A model generated the notes under the pieces. The model was given only the letters and a program-made list of their open reading frames with translations. It ran no database searches and had not been told where the DNA came from. Below, piece after piece: positions 22,991 through 35,331 of a stretch of 64,000 nucleotides of DNA. The position numbers and the translations under genes are program-made. The DNA is taken from contig NW_025064885.1 of the NCBI RefSeq assembly GCF_019112545.1, positions 310,001-374,000 on the forward strand, in the 5' to 3' direction. This DNA comes from Guyanagaster necrorhizus. Taxonomy: Eukaryota; Basidiomycota; Agaricomycetes; Agaricales; Physalacriaceae. How positions within the stretch are numbered: position 1 is the first letter of the stretch; every line of letters starts with the position of its first letter.

Positions 22991-25122
22991 ATGAAGTCTC
23001 AGGAAATGGGGGAATTCGACGACGCCTTCATACAGATTTGGAGGGATGAAGGTAATCCTGATGCTGCCGCTGTTGAGAAGGCTGAAGGGAATGCATTCTA
23101 TGGAATATGGACGGAGCAATGTGTGTATCCGGCTTCAATTTCTGCGGCTCATTAACATTGTGCACTCAGCTTCAGCGAAGCACTCTACGCCTGTGCATAC
23201 TGCGTGCGTTCCGCCTTGATCCTGGGTTCCAGCTTCTGAGGTCTATATACAGTTTGGACGCTCTTCGCAAGCTGTACCCAAAGCATTCAGTGGTCACAAC
23301 TTCCGACTACCGTCTCAATCTTTTGAACTTTCCAGAAGCGTATAAGATTCCGATGGAGGCTACGCCTTTGGTTTCGGAACTGGTCTTCCGTCCGTTAGCG
23401 AAGAATATCAGTCCAATACCTGGTGTCATTGCAGAACTTGTTGAATTTGGTGTTTTTCACCTGGCTTGGCAAGTGAGTCATTGATAGTCTACATTCCGCA
23501 CAATGACCAAACAGCCTTATGTGCTTCGCAGAAATATGACTTTATTTTATACATGGTCCGGGTAAGGTGTTCATTATAACATCACCAGAATCATGAATAA
23601 CGAATTGATTTCTAGTGCCCGGTAGGTTCAATGGGTGTTTATGTCACGCAGACTTTCCTCGTACATGAAGGTGAGACTCAATTTTCGTAGTTTTGAATGA
23701 TTTCTTATTATGCACTAGGCTCTGAGGATCCTGCACGTTCTCTTTTTCTTGCTGCAGGACTCTGGAGTGACCAACTTCACAATGAAATATGGGTCTTCAA
23801 TCAGGGCTTCTGGCAAAAGGATTACGCGTTATGGACTGAAGTTCAGAAGGCAGACTGGAGGGATGTCATTCTGAAGGAAGAATTCAAAGAAGCCTTCAAG
23901 AAAGACGTGTATGGGTTCTTCACGTCCGAAGCGATCTATAAAGATTTAGCTATCCCCTGGAAGGTTCGTGTCCAATCTCTGTAGTGTCAGCCGATCCGAC
24001 TGTATATAGCGTGGAATCATCATGCATGGACCTCCCGGAAACGGTAAAACCATCAGTATTAAAGCCATCATAAAGACGTGCGATGCAAAGGGTTTCACAC
24101 CTCTCTATGTCAAGTCCTTCAAGAGTAAGTACAGTTTTTCAGTCCTAGATGTTAATGCTCAATGATTGCGTATCAGGTTATATGGGTGAAGAAGGTTCCA
24201 TGGCTGCTGTGTTCAACAAAGCAAGACAGCTCGCCCCTTGCGTCCTCATTTTAGAAGATCTTGACAGCCTCATTAACGACGCTAACCGATCTTTCTTCCT
24301 CAATCAAATCGACGGTCTTGAAGGAAACGACGGTTTACTGGTCATCGGAACAACAAACCACTTCGATCGCTTGGATCCTGGACTTAGCAGCCGTCCTAGT
24401 CGCTTCGACAGGAAATTGTCAGTACCGAGCGTCTCTGCAGCTGCAGCTTTTGACTTTTTTTCCATCTGCTTATCTTATGATAGCCTGTTCGGCGATCCAG
24501 ACCAAGAGGAGCGTGGCCTGTATGCAAAATATTGGCAGAGGAAGTTACAGGCGAACAAAGACGTATCTTTCCCGGATTCTTTGGTCAATGAAGTAGCCGC
24601 TGCGACTGATCGATTCAGCTTCGCGTACCTCAAGGAAGCCTTGTGAGTGCACCAAATCGAGCAAATGTTGGACCCACCTGACTCAAAATTTGCACCAGTG
24701 TTTCCTCGCTGGTTATGCTGGCAGGATATGAAGGCGAAAAAACATCTTTCGCATTGATATTGAAAGGGCAAATTGAAGCGCTCCGCGAACAACTGGATAA
24801 ATCTGTGCAGAGCTGCAGGGCTACGACTGAGGGTCCTCAAACACCTCTACGGGACAGAGACGTCCGCACCCTGCTAGATAATCTCTGCGAGGCCATTGCC
24901 ACCAGTCCATCATTTTCCTCACGAGTCCTTGACCACAGCGTCGTTGAGCGGACAGACTTGTGTGTTCCTGGCAGAGGTATTCGTCGTCTTCTCGACACTT
25001 TATCGGAGTTCAGTGGTCGTCAGTATCAAGGTACTGATCAGCGAGAGGGTACAGACCATCGAGCCATCCTTGACCGTGTCCTTGCGCATGTCGCTGGCGA
25101 AGATCGAGTGTACCTGGGTTGA
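22991..25122 (+). CDS. Bcs1-like AAA ATPase with a one-base frameshift
   Basis: The N-terminal exon (MKSQEMGEFDDAFIQIWRDEG) splices via a GTATCC donor to ALYACAYCVRSALILG. The next block, FQLLRSIYSLDALRKLYPKH, is in another frame with no splice sites between, so one base is missing near 23,222-23,226. After that, in phase: NFPEAYKIPMEATPLVSELVF, IPGVIAELVEFGVFHLAWQ, KYDFILYMVR, EIWVFNQGFWQKDYALW, Walker A HGPPGNGKTISIKAI, Walker B CVLILEDLDSLI, sensor GTTNHFDRLDPGLSSRPSRFDRK and the C-terminal AAA lid. No transmembrane helix was seen, so it is not the mitochondrial Bcs1 itself but the related fungal family of unknown substrate. A sequencing error or a recent null allele would explain the single lesion. 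Confidence 0.78.
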
Positions 25123-25965
25123 GACCCATGAGAAAATATTTGTGTAGGGTGTAAAATGTATGTGCCATTATACTTAGTATCTAGTAAGTATTAGCGAAGA
25201 GACTCGGCTTGAAACATTGACCTGATGACCAAGAAGGAATGCGACTGCTCAAGCTTATATCGCAACATCGCCAGGAGTTAGAAAGGGATGTGACGGTTCC
25301 GAGTCGGCTGGTAATCAGAGTGTCGAGTGCTCACATGAACGATGTGAGCATTTCTGACACTACAGAGAAGTTCCATGTTGCCGATGCGACCGTCGGAGAC
25401 CCGGAGGAGGATTAACAGCAGTGGAAGGACCTAGTCATGCTCTCACGCCTTATCTCGAAGCTGATAAGCTCGAGAGAGAGAACAGCCTTTCGTGCTCTCA
25501 ATCCCAGGGGCCTACCCGTCATTCCGTAGGGGTGTCACTAGTACTAACCATGAAGATTGTCTGACGACCTAGGAATCCCTACGTAAATGCGCATTATCTG
25601 CTGGGAAGCGACCAGTTCTATGACTTTTTCTAAAAACGGTGTTACAAAGGGAATAGATGTGACCGCCAGCTACTTAGTTTACAGGCCATGCAGGACACCT
25701 CGACAGCAACTTGGTCAGCTGGAATATAAGAGATTCCTGTTGAGAGGATGCTGCGAGATAGACATCGACAAACTCTTCGGGAGGATGAGATGTAGCCGTA
25801 GGTGTATCCTCGCTCCCGCCAAATGCCAAGTTCCGAGGCACTCACGGTTTTCTTGGGGATGTTGATAGGAAGATAAAAACGCATACATGTTTATTGTAAA
25901 ACAAATCGTTTCCGATGTGTAGTACCATATAGTCATTAGTCCATATAAATGAGAGCAAGATGTCG
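25123..25965. other. Intergenic region, nothing recognised
   Basis: Open frames here have no family features. Parts near 25,200-25,560 could be old coding sequence, but no conserved block is visible. Confidence 0.35.
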
Positions 25966-26553
25966 TTATGTCTGCGTAAACCGCATTATGAAGTTGACGA
26001 TGATGGCCACTACAATGAGAACAGCGTCAATAATAGATGGAGATGTAGGTACCGAAAAACGTGCCTAGTAACGCAATGCAGAGTATTGTCTAGAGATGAA
26101 AGATTAGCAGAGCCATTGTACCTAGCCACAATGGACTCACCGGGCCAAGCCTATCATCATACGGACCGCGTCCACCTCGTCGAATAGATGCGGCACGCCA
26201 GTGATATGTAAACAATGCATATATCATTATAGCCATCGCTGTACGAAGCATGAAGCTGCACGCCAGCACCACTGGAGCTTATTTCCACACACCTACAACT
26301 GAAAACATCGCGGCGCTGATTTTTCCGACCTACAGCCATTACAGTAAGGAGGCATGGAATGATTTCTGTGGATAGAATCACGGACCTTGTCACCAAAGTT
26401 CAAGAGCCCGACGGCCAGGCCGCCTAGTACGACGGTGAAATGCAACCATGACAGGAATGTCCGTTCGTTGGCAAAGGATACTTTCGGCTCAACTCGAACT
26501 GGCAGTGCAATACGCTTGGAAGCTGTACGTTGGAGTAATGGTTGAGTAGACAT
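25966..26553 (-). CDS. VTC1: Vacuolar transporter chaperone 1 (polyphosphate polymerase complex)
   Basis: The start [25 protein letters not shown] is at 26553. The DUF202-type membrane domain follows: [20 protein letters not shown] and [11 protein letters not shown]. The next exon gives [10 protein letters not shown], then [31 protein letters not shown], and the last helix [20 protein letters not shown], ending RFTQT. Three membrane helices result. The last intron is only 43 nt. VTC1 is the small membrane subunit of the vacuolar VTC complex that makes and imports polyphosphate. Length and order match the family closely. Confidence 0.9.
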
Positions 26554-26934
26554 TAGAAAGAAAGTAGTAAAAGACACAAAGGCAGATGGCGATAGGAGGC
26601 ACTCTACAGGGGGTGGAAGATTTGGCGGAAGTGTCTGATGCCAAAATTAGAAGCTTGCCTTCTGACCCACGTTCGCTATTAAATCGTAATTCCGCTTACA
26701 CCCTCTCTTTCTAAATAGAATTTTGTAGATGCTAGTGGGGTCAGTCACACTGACAGTCTCAATGCAACACAAGTAAAGCCATTTACATTTCGACATCCTT
26801 TTATGACACGTACTTATTGATGCAAACGTTAGTCAGTCATCCAGAGAGTGCGCAGAAATAACGGGATAATCAAGTAGAGAAACCCACTTGCATTCACGGG
26901 GACAATGAATGGAGAAAGGATATGGAGGGTGGCG
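26554..26934. other. Intergenic region between VTC1 and U1-C
   Basis: It must contain the VTC1 promoter and the U1-C 3' UTR. No gene, repeat or clear TATA box was seen. Confidence 0.35.
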
Positions 26935-27803
26935 TTACCTTCCGCCACCGCCCATCATCCTCAATCGATCTGGATGAATGCTTGGTCCACTACTTGGCGG
27001 CCCTGAGGGCGGAGCTTGAGTAAAAGAACTACTTGCGTTGCTATCATTAGGCGGGAACGGAGGGACTCCAGCAGGTACACCGTTAGGAGGAAACGGCGGC
27101 ATGGCGGCCCCCGCCACACCGTTAGGCGGGAATGGTGGGAAACTCCCCGGTGCTCCGTTAGGTGGAAATGGTGGGGCGCCTACATGTAGAAAGATGAACT
27201 GACTAGCAAAAGGATAAGTTACTGTACGAACCTGGGGGTACATTTGGAGGGAATGGTGGCAAGGCACCAGGAGGACCCATCATACCACCTGGGGGGAAGG
27301 GTGGACGAGCTACCATAGAACAGATGAGCCAACCATTTAAAACAAGTTTGCAAAAACTCACGGAATCCAGGTGGAGGCCCACCGAATCCCATGGGTGGAC
27401 CAAAACCTGGCACAGGGCCACCAAGATGCTGAGGACCGAAACCGAAACCACCTGGGGGCGGTCCGCCACCAGACTCGTAAGCAGAAGTGATTTGATCAAT
27501 AATATTTTGTGCCTTGTCATGTCCAAGTGCTAAAAGAATCGGAGTCCGTCAACGTTGAGGCGGAAAAAGACAGGACTTACACGCGTAGTAGTCTCGAACA
27601 TTTGCAAGGTGGTTCCTTCCACTGTTGTGCGCCTTTCGCACTGTCACCAAAGAGCATAAGCATTTGCTGACCAACAACCATCACTGCAATACATACCAGA
27701 GGCGGAATCGTGAGTCAGAAAGACATCACAGTAGTCACAGTAATGTTTCTGTATAGATATTAGATACAAGGCTGTATGAGATGTGGGTAGGACGCACTGG
27801 CAT
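26935..27803 (-). CDS. YHC1: U1 snRNP protein C
   Basis: The first coding exon is only ATGCCA (27803-27798). It splices to 27748-27697 and 27640-27581, giving [19 protein letters not shown] and [20 protein letters not shown], the matrin-type U1-C zinc finger (C-x2-C...H-x5-H). After [15 protein letters not shown] the protein is a proline/glycine tract with repeated PPFPPNG units. U1-C stabilises U1 snRNP pairing with the 5' splice site in the nucleus. The PPFPPNG repeats sit in separate exons split by short introns. The C-terminus is [15 protein letters not shown]. Confidence 0.92.
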
Positions 27804-27886
27804 CGCAGCCCAATGATGTGGTCGAAGCACGAGTGGCGGAGTTTAAATTTCCCATTTGCCAGTTTGGAATATTCAAAGCAACCTTC
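27804..27886. promoter_or_regulatory. 83-bp divergent promoter shared by U1-C and LSM3
   Basis: The two start codons are 83 bases apart in opposite directions. No TATA box is visible. The core promoters must overlap or run into the transcribed regions. Confidence 0.45.
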
Positions 27887-28333
27887 ATGGACTCTTCAAC
27901 GTCGAGCATACAAGAGCCTTTCGACCTTATCCGGCTCTCACTCAGTGAACGTGTATTCGTCAAGCTAAGAGGAGACAGAGAGCTCACTGGCATTTTACAC
28001 GTATGTTCGCCGCTGTTTTTGATGTTGCGATACTGACCTTGTTACGCGCAGGCATATGATGGACACATGAATCTCATTCTCAGTGACGTTGAGGAGACCA
28101 TCATGATTGTTGACCTGCCTGAGGGCGTGGCTGAGGGTCAAGGGACGGTCAACGTGAGCAACCTTGACAACTGGAACCAGCAGAGAGACTCATTCGCAGC
28201 ATGCAGGTCGCGAAACGAAAAATGGACATGCTATTCGTCCGGGGAGACGGAGTGATTCTGGTGCGTAACCTATTCCAATTCTCTTGTATGAGAATCATGA
28301 CGGCTGCAGGTCTCACCGCCTTCTCGGACGTGA
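27887..28333 (+). CDS. LSM3: U6 snRNA-associated Sm-like protein LSm3
   Basis: Exons 27887-28000, 28052-28153, 28207-28260 and 28310-28333 give 97 residues, the family size. Sm1 motif: [20 protein letters not shown] and [19 protein letters not shown]. Sm2 motif: [17 protein letters not shown]. LSm3 is part of the LSm1-7 (mRNA decay) and LSm2-8 (U6 snRNP) rings. The last coding exon is 24 nt. The start [13 protein letters not shown] is the first ATG before the Sm domain; upstream in-frame bases have no ATG. Confidence 0.96.
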
Positions 28334-28545
28334 AGTTGCAGCCGCATCTGCTTTTGGCTCATATGGGCTCTGGGCCCTCTGCCAATATATTGTTGTAACA
28401 CTTGTGTTTTGAACCCGTTATCGCAACAGTAACTTGAAAGAATTGAAGGATATATGCATGTCAGTGTCACGGCAAAGCAATGTCAAGGTATTTCGTCCAT
28501 CTCTCAACAAGTCTCTGTCCCATCCCATTCACTCTTCCCCAACTT

Positions 28546-29004
28546 TTAGCGACGATCATCACCAGGGAGTCCAACCGGTAGCTCATCGTCTGGCTCCGGT
28601 GCTATAGCACCTAACGGCCATGTATTATCTCTAATCCAAGCTGCATGTGTGATTTTTATCTGGGCAACATGTAGATCCACTCCATATTGAAAGTGAATGA
28701 ATGGACATACGATAAGCGAGAGAGGCATTGAAACAGTCAATTTTCGGCCATTGCTGAGGCCTTCCCAAACCAATCGAATCCCTTCGTTCCAGCCCGATTC
28801 TGTTTGAGCCTTGGTTGGATCGTTGACTAGATCAGTCAATTTCTTCTGTTGGGCAAGAACGAGCGGCTCCTTGTTTGCTTTTGTCTGATTAGAGGTATTT
28901 CGTGGAGTGAGCCAAAGAGCTCTGCGTGCAGTGTAGTATGAAGGCCCCGGAGGAGGAAGGTCTGCGACAGCGAGAATGGTGTCCCAGCGACTATTTTGAG
29001 CCAT
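28546..29004 (-). CDS. Small conserved-looking protein of unknown function
   Basis: The ATG at 29004 starts MAQNSRWDTILAVADLPPPGP. One intron (GTATGT...CCCAG) joins MPLSLI to IKITHAAWIRDNTWPLGAIA in frame, giving about 135 residues. The conserved-looking parts are SYYTARRALWLTP, LVNDPTKAQTESGWNEGIRLVWEG and HAAWIRDNTWP; the tail is acidic (EPDDELPVGL). There is no signal peptide or membrane helix. I recall similar unnamed proteins in other agaricomycetes but no function. It is divergent from the GRR1-like gene, 166 bp away. Confidence 0.7.
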   Translation of the reverse strand: MAQNSRWDTILAVADLPPPGPSYYTARRALWLTPRNTSNQTKANKEPLVLAQQKKLTDLVNDPTKAQTESGWNEGIRLVWEGLSNGRKLTVSMPLSLIVCPFIHFQYGVDLHVAQIKITHAAWIRDNTWPLGAIAPEPDDELPVGLPGDDRR

Positions 29005-29170
29005 TACTCTGCAGGAGTATCATTGGATATCGGTCGGTATCACTGGTATCGCGATGTGATTATCATGGCAACTGGGCGGAGGTAAAAAAAGAGCATGTGA
29101 GCCACGTGTAGTCAGCAACCGACAACAGTGGTCCGGCCTCCGTCCACCGTGGTCTCCGCTGTCTTGAACC

Positions 29171-31954
29171 ATGACGATGTACAAGCACCGTATACCGTCG
29201 ACGACCTCATTTTCCGACGACGATGCTGATGATGACCGCGGTAGGGCTGTCTATCTCATCGACCATGATTCCCAGCCTCTTGTCGTCTCTCCCGCCCAGT
29301 GGTCGAAGCGTCGAACAAGACCGACCGTCCTCCAGTCGCCTTCGCCCATGTCAAACCTTCCTGCCGAGATTCTCATCCATATATTCAAGCATCTTGTCTC
29401 TCCAAGAGACCTCTACACATCTCTTCGGGTCTGCCGAGCATGGTGCGAATGCTCGGTTGAATTGCTCTGGCACAAACCCGGGTTCACCAGCTTCGAGACT
29501 CTCGAGAAGGTGGCGAAACTCCTTGGTGCGCAGAATCAGACCTTTACTTATTCCAGTTTTGTCCGCCGTCTCAACTTCATTGCCCTTGCCAAAAACCTTA
29601 ATGATGATGTTTTCGCTGCACTCATCAATTGCGATCGTCTCGAAAGGTTGACGCTCGTCAATTGCGTTCTCCTTACTTCCACTGTCCTCACACGCGTTCT
29701 ACCGTCCTTTCCCAATCTCGTTGCCATTGACGTCAGTGGCGTCATCAGTACCACCGACGAGGCTGTCATCGGCCTCGCTTCGTCGGCGAAGCGCTTGCAG
29801 GGCATCAATCTCACCGGTTGTAAGAACGTTACCGACGATGGCATTTTGGCGCTTGCAGACAACTGCCCCTTCCTTCGTCGTGTCAAGCTGAGCAACCTCG
29901 AGCTGCTCACTGATGTTTCCGTCTCTGCTCTCGCCAAAGCCTGCCCATTGCTACTTGAAGTGGATTTCAACCACTGCAAGCTGATTACCGATCTCTCCGT
30001 TCGAGACATTTGGATATACTGTTCTCAAATGCGCGAAATGAAACTATCCCATTGCCCAGATCTCACGGATGCAGCTTTCCCAGCCCCTCTTAAAGAGCAG
30101 GTCCTTCAATTAGAAACCCCCAATCCGTTTCCATCATCGGCTCCCATAAATTCAGATAAGTTGCCACCACTCGACATTTCTCGTACATTCGAGCATCTAA
30201 GAATGTTGGATTTGACCGCGTGTCCATTAGTTACGGATGATGCGGTTGAGGGCATCATCTCCCACGCTCCCAAGATCAGAAATCTTGTGCTCTCCAAGTG
30301 CACTCTCTTGACCGATAGGTCAGTGGAGAACATTTGCAGACTGGGGAGGCATTTGCACTATCTCCACTTGGGACATGCCGAAAAAATCACAGATCGATCG
30401 GTTCGGACGTTGGCTAGATCGTGCACACGCCTGAGATATGTTGATTTTGCAAGTACGTTGTCGATGTGGCTTTCTATTTGTATGTACTGACCCTCAGCAG
30501 ATTGTACATTACTTACGGATATGTCCGTCTTTGAACTATCAGCCCTACCGAAACTCCGTCGTGTTGGACTCGTCCGTGTTAATAATCTCACGGACGAGGC
30601 CATATATGCCTTGGCTGAGCGCCATGCTACCCTTGAGCGCATCCACCTATCGTACTGCGACCAGATTTCAGTGATGGCAATACATTTCCTTCTCCAGAAG
30701 CTTCACAAATTGACGCATCTCAGTCTCACCGGTGTTCCTGCCTTCCGACAGCCTGAACTGCAAGCATTCTGTCGAGACCCTCCTTCAGTATGTATTTAAT
30801 TCAACATTTTATATTTTTCTATTCAAGAGGTCTTTAACTTTTAGGACTTTAACTCCAATCAACAGTCCGCGTTTTGTGTATTTTCTGGAAAGGGTGTATC
30901 CCAGCTGCGAGCGTTTCTGACCGAGTTGTTCGACCGTATCACCGAGATGAACGGCACTGATGATACAGAATACGAAGATGACGACGACGACGAACTCGAA
31001 GAAGAGCTGGAAGATGCCGGTGAAGACGAAAGGGAAGATATCGAGGAGACTTACGACTCTCAGCCGGTGTTCGATGACATGCCTCACTCCGCTGCGCAGG
31101 CATCCATACAACCCAACTCTGTACCAGACGATGAATTCGCCGTTTCCCACTCACATCCTATCCACCCCAATACATTTCCACCCACCACCACCTCAGAGGT
31201 CCCGTCCACATCTTCAAACTTGCAAGGTGCCACCGACCGCTTAAATAAGATCATGGCATCTTTACCCAGTGCTGGTGCTAATGCTGGTCCTTCCCGCCGT
31301 CAGCGCCAGCCTAGCAGCAGAACGATGGCAGATATGTTACCCATTGTTGAGAATTCGACTTCCTCGCCACCCAGTGATGTTGCTTCAAATCTCAGCGGTG
31401 CTACTAACCAGTCCAATGGTGCTGGTTTCTTCCGTACATACCAGGACGGGATACCGTCTCGTAACAGTGGGGTTTTGACACCAGATCTCAATTTTGCTGA
31501 GATTGGGCACGGCCGTGGAGCACAAACGGGCTCATCACAATACCAACTTCGACGAGGACATGAGCACCAACCTCATCATCGACCATCAGTCATTGACGTT
31601 GACACGACAAATCTATCAATGACAGCTACCCCTTCCACGACTGAAGCGGACAGAGCGATTGTTCTTACGGATTCCTCCAATTCGTATCGCACTTCTGGGC
31701 AATCTGCACCGGATACTGGTGTTTCATGGCCCTACCGTGAACCGCTATCCCCTGTCACTTCAAACAAGGAGTCACCAGGACCCACACCTAGCACTAGTAA
31801 TATCAACGATATGAGAGGAAGAAGCATGAAACGAAGCTTCAGAAATACTCTTAATGCTGCTGAGCACTATGCGACTTCGTTCCTTTTCGGACGTTCACCG
31901 ACCAGGAATCTACACGATGAGACTGGTGGGCCAAGTAGTTCGAGGGGCCGTTAG
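29171..31954 (+). CDS. GRR1: F-box/leucine-rich-repeat protein, SCF(Grr1) substrate receptor
   Basis: Three exons (29171-30452, 30501-30787, 30845-31954) give 892 residues. The F-box is near residues 58-95 (LPAEILIHIFKHLVSPRDLY, then SLRVCRAWCECSVELLW). It is followed by about a dozen CC-type LRRs from about residue 125 to 520 (for example LTLVNCVLLTSTVL, INLTGCKNVTDDGILALADN, HLGHAEKITDRSVRTLARSC, HLSYCDQISVMAIHFLL). The C-terminal third is disordered, with an acidic run (EYEDDDDDELEEELED). In yeast Grr1 recruits phosphorylated G1 cyclins and nutrient-signalling proteins for ubiquitination. The long first exon covers the F-box and most LRRs. Confidence 0.92.
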
Positions 31955-32254
31955 TTACTTACCGTGATTTTGTTTTTGTTTTCGTTCATTCGTATACTAC
32001 ATATTCACCTCTGCCTAGGTCTAGATTGATAATATTGTTTTGTAAGGAGCTTCAAATTATGATGCGTATTGACCGTATGTACTTGATATGGGCTGTATAT
32101 GTAGAAGATACAATCTTGATTTTTCTGGTTGATATCTTCATGGGCAAAATATGGCAAATATCACGATCGATCAAAAATCGATTGTGACTCGGAGACACTC
32201 ATCTTACTTTCCTTCCAAAACGGTAGCCTTTTTCTCTTCACATCTGGCGCATAT

Positions 32255-34999
32255 ATGGCCACATCGCAAACCGATCCCGCGTTGAATCCTGTGGTGCCAT
32301 TATTCAAGTCTTTGGGTCTAACCCAAGCCAAGGCCTTGGAGGCGGCCAAGTCGCCCAAAAGCGCCACCGTGCTTAAGGACATCATAGAGAAATACTCCCT
32401 TGTTGGGAGAGCAGACGAAAAGCAAGGAAGTTTAGTTGTGGCGCTGGCTGGACAGCTTGCTAAATCTGAGAACGTTGGTGAGCCAGAGCGCAAATACGTT
32501 ATTGACAAGATTTTGGAGGGAGATTTGAAATCTGTGGACCAAGTAACGGGTATGTACAACTCTCTCTCTCCACGTTGCTATCTCGTTGAACATGCTGCAG
32601 TGGCGACTAAGTATGTCGAAACACACCCCGTTCCAGTCAACGAAGCGAAATTCAATCAGGAGTGTGGTATTGGTCCGTCAAAGGCATTGCATAGAGTCAA
32701 GGTCGCCTCCCTAACGTTATACAGGTTACAGTATTTCACCGGAAGAGGTCTATGACAAAGTATTGGCGTACGTTAAGGACAATGTCGTCGCTGGATGGAG
32801 CTGTCTTGGCTCGGTCATTTCCGCAATTCGTTCTACACCGGAACTTCGTTGGGCGACTCCGGTGGAGGTCAAGAACGCGGTGGAGAAGGTGTTCACTGCA
32901 AAGTTTGGTCCGAAGGAGAGCTTCAAGGGCAAAGGAAAGGTATTCATCCATGTCATTTTTGATTGACCCTTATTTACACAGTCTAAGAAGGATACTCTGA
33001 AGATTAAGGCTTCCGTCGCCCTCGTAGCTGAAACTTCTACCCCGAAGAGGACCGTATTTGAAGAAGGCTTCCTAGGGAACCTACACGAACCCGGTGAAAA
33101 CCCCCAGATCATGCCTCACCTTCGTGATGCCCATCTAGCTGCCACTGGCGGTAACGTATGGACGCGGTTTCCCCCTGAGCCTAATGGCTATCTCCATATC
33201 GGCCACTCGAAAGCTATCTTCGTGAATTTCGGATATGCCGCTCACCATGGTGGAAAGTGCTATCTTCGTTACGATGACACGAATCCTGAGGCGGAGGAGG
33301 TGCGTTATGTGGAAAGTATACTGGAGATTATCCGGTGGCTGGGCTACGAGCCGTGGAAGATTACCTATTCGAGTGATTATTTCACTGAATTGTATGACTT
33401 GGCGGTCGAGCTCATTAAACGGGGCAAGGCTTATGTTTGCCATTGCTCTCGTGAGCTGATTTCCTAACATTTGCTCCGATGTATTAACTCTGTTCTTTTC
33501 AGAGGACGAAATCAAGTCTGATCGTGGAGGTGGACGTGGACAGCCCAAATCATGCATCCATCGTGACCGCCCCATCGAAGAGTCGCTTGTGGAATTCGAG
33601 AATATGAAGAATGGGAAGTATAAACCCAAAGAAGCCAACCTGCGCATGAAGCAGGATCTAAATGATGGTAACCCTCAGATGTGGGACCTTACAGCGTATC
33701 GTGTACTCGAGAAAGAGCACCATCGTACACACGGCAAATGGAAGATATACCCCACATATGACTTCACGCATTGCTTGGTCGATAGCTTTGAGAATATCTC
33801 GTAAGAATATTCCACTGGATTATCTTCGTGTTTTTAATACCATCCTATATAGACATTCACTCTGTACGACAGAATTTGTTGCCTCTCGCCAGTCGTATGA
33901 ATGGCTTTGCGATGCCTTAGAGGTCTATAAGCCCAGGCAATCCGAATATGGTAGATTGAATATAGAGGGTACGGTCATGTCGAAACGGAAAATCCTTGCC
34001 CTCGTGAATGAGGGATTTGTGAACGGTTGGGATGACCCGCGTCTCTACACCCTCATCGCACTAAGGAGGCGCGGTGTACCACCTGGAGCCATCATTTCCT
34101 TCGTCAGCGGACTAGGCGTTTCGACCGCATCATCGAACATCGAAATAGCTCGTTTCGAACAAACTGTGAGGCAATACCTCGAAAACACCGCACCTCGGCT
34201 CCTGATGGTGATGAACCCCCTCAAAGTCACTATCGAGAACGTACCTGAAGATTCAGTAACCATCGTCGAGAAACCTCTACATCCCAAGGTTCCAGAACTA
34301 GGTGCAAGCAAGATTCCTTTCACACGCACGATATATATTGATGCAGACGATTTCCGGCTGGAGGATTCCAAGGATTACTTCCGGCTTGCACCCGGAAAGA
34401 CCGTGGGCCTTTTCCAAGCCCCTCACCCAATTACCTGTACATCGTACAAGACCGATCCTGTCTCTGGGAAGGTCGTGGAGTTAATCTGCCGTTTGGAAAA
34501 CACAGGAGCTTTTCAGAAGCCCAAAGCTTTCATCCAGTGGGTGGCAGAACATGCACCTTCAGGAAGTCCTGTCATTATAGACGAAACGAGAATTTTCAGC
34601 CGTCTATTCAAGAGCGACAATCCTTCGTCTGACTTCAGATCTGACATCAATCCCAGTAGCTTGGAGGTCGTCAAAGGAGCTATGCTTGAGGTGGGCTTCC
34701 TGCCGTTGGCATGGCGTGCGATGGAAGAAGCGAAGAAGGAGAGCAAGACTAGGACAGAGGCTGCATTGAAAGATGCCGAACCTCCTGCAGCTGACAACGC
34801 TACCCCGCATGCGACCAGTGGTCAGCTTGTAGGCAATGAGTGTGTACGGTTCCAAGGCCTTCGAGTTGCGTATTTTGCTCTGGACAAGGATACGCGGCTC
34901 GCTTGCTTGGATGGCGGTGCTGAGGTGAAGCAGCAACAAGGAGATTACCTGGTTCTCAACCGTATTGTCAGCTTGAAGGAAGATTTGGGCAAGTCGTGA
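32255..34999 (+). CDS. GLN4: Glutaminyl-tRNA synthetase, cytosolic
   Basis: The start [21 protein letters not shown] opens the eukaryotic N-terminal domain. The class I catalytic core follows: [17 protein letters not shown] (HIGH motif), [21 protein letters not shown]-linked [10 protein letters not shown], then [37 protein letters not shown], and VMSKRK in the KMSKS position. The beta-barrel anticodon domain includes [28 protein letters not shown] and [12 protein letters not shown]. It charges tRNA-Gln for translation. About six exons; an intron separates the DSFENIS block from HSLCTTEF. The start was chosen over an upstream in-frame codon because the family N-terminus begins here. Confidence 0.93.
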
Positions 35000-35331
35000 A
35001 TAGGTTTGTGGGTGCCAATGTATGAGTTATGTCTGTATACTTTAGAGTCAAGTACTAGTTGGGATATCATCTACGACGGATACTAGCATGGAGATAAGTC
35101 GACGAGATCTGGTGACGTGACTCTTCGCAATAACTACTGATAGTAATGCAGAAACAATCTGAACACGGCACAGCCGACTTTTTTCTGGAGTAGTATGGTG
35201 CAAATTGAATGCTATACGAGCTTGTCGCAGGTAGTCAAAACGGCGAGCTATTGTTTCCGCGGTGCAGGTGCCTTAGCCTTCACAACTTTGAATGCAGGTT
35301 TTGTATGATATACATTGAACGCTTCGTGCTA

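Noticed and set aside
25587..25865. Plus-strand ORF of 92 codons in the gap before VTC1
   Set aside because: Cys/Arg-rich chance frame overlapping similar antisense frames. No motif or splice support.
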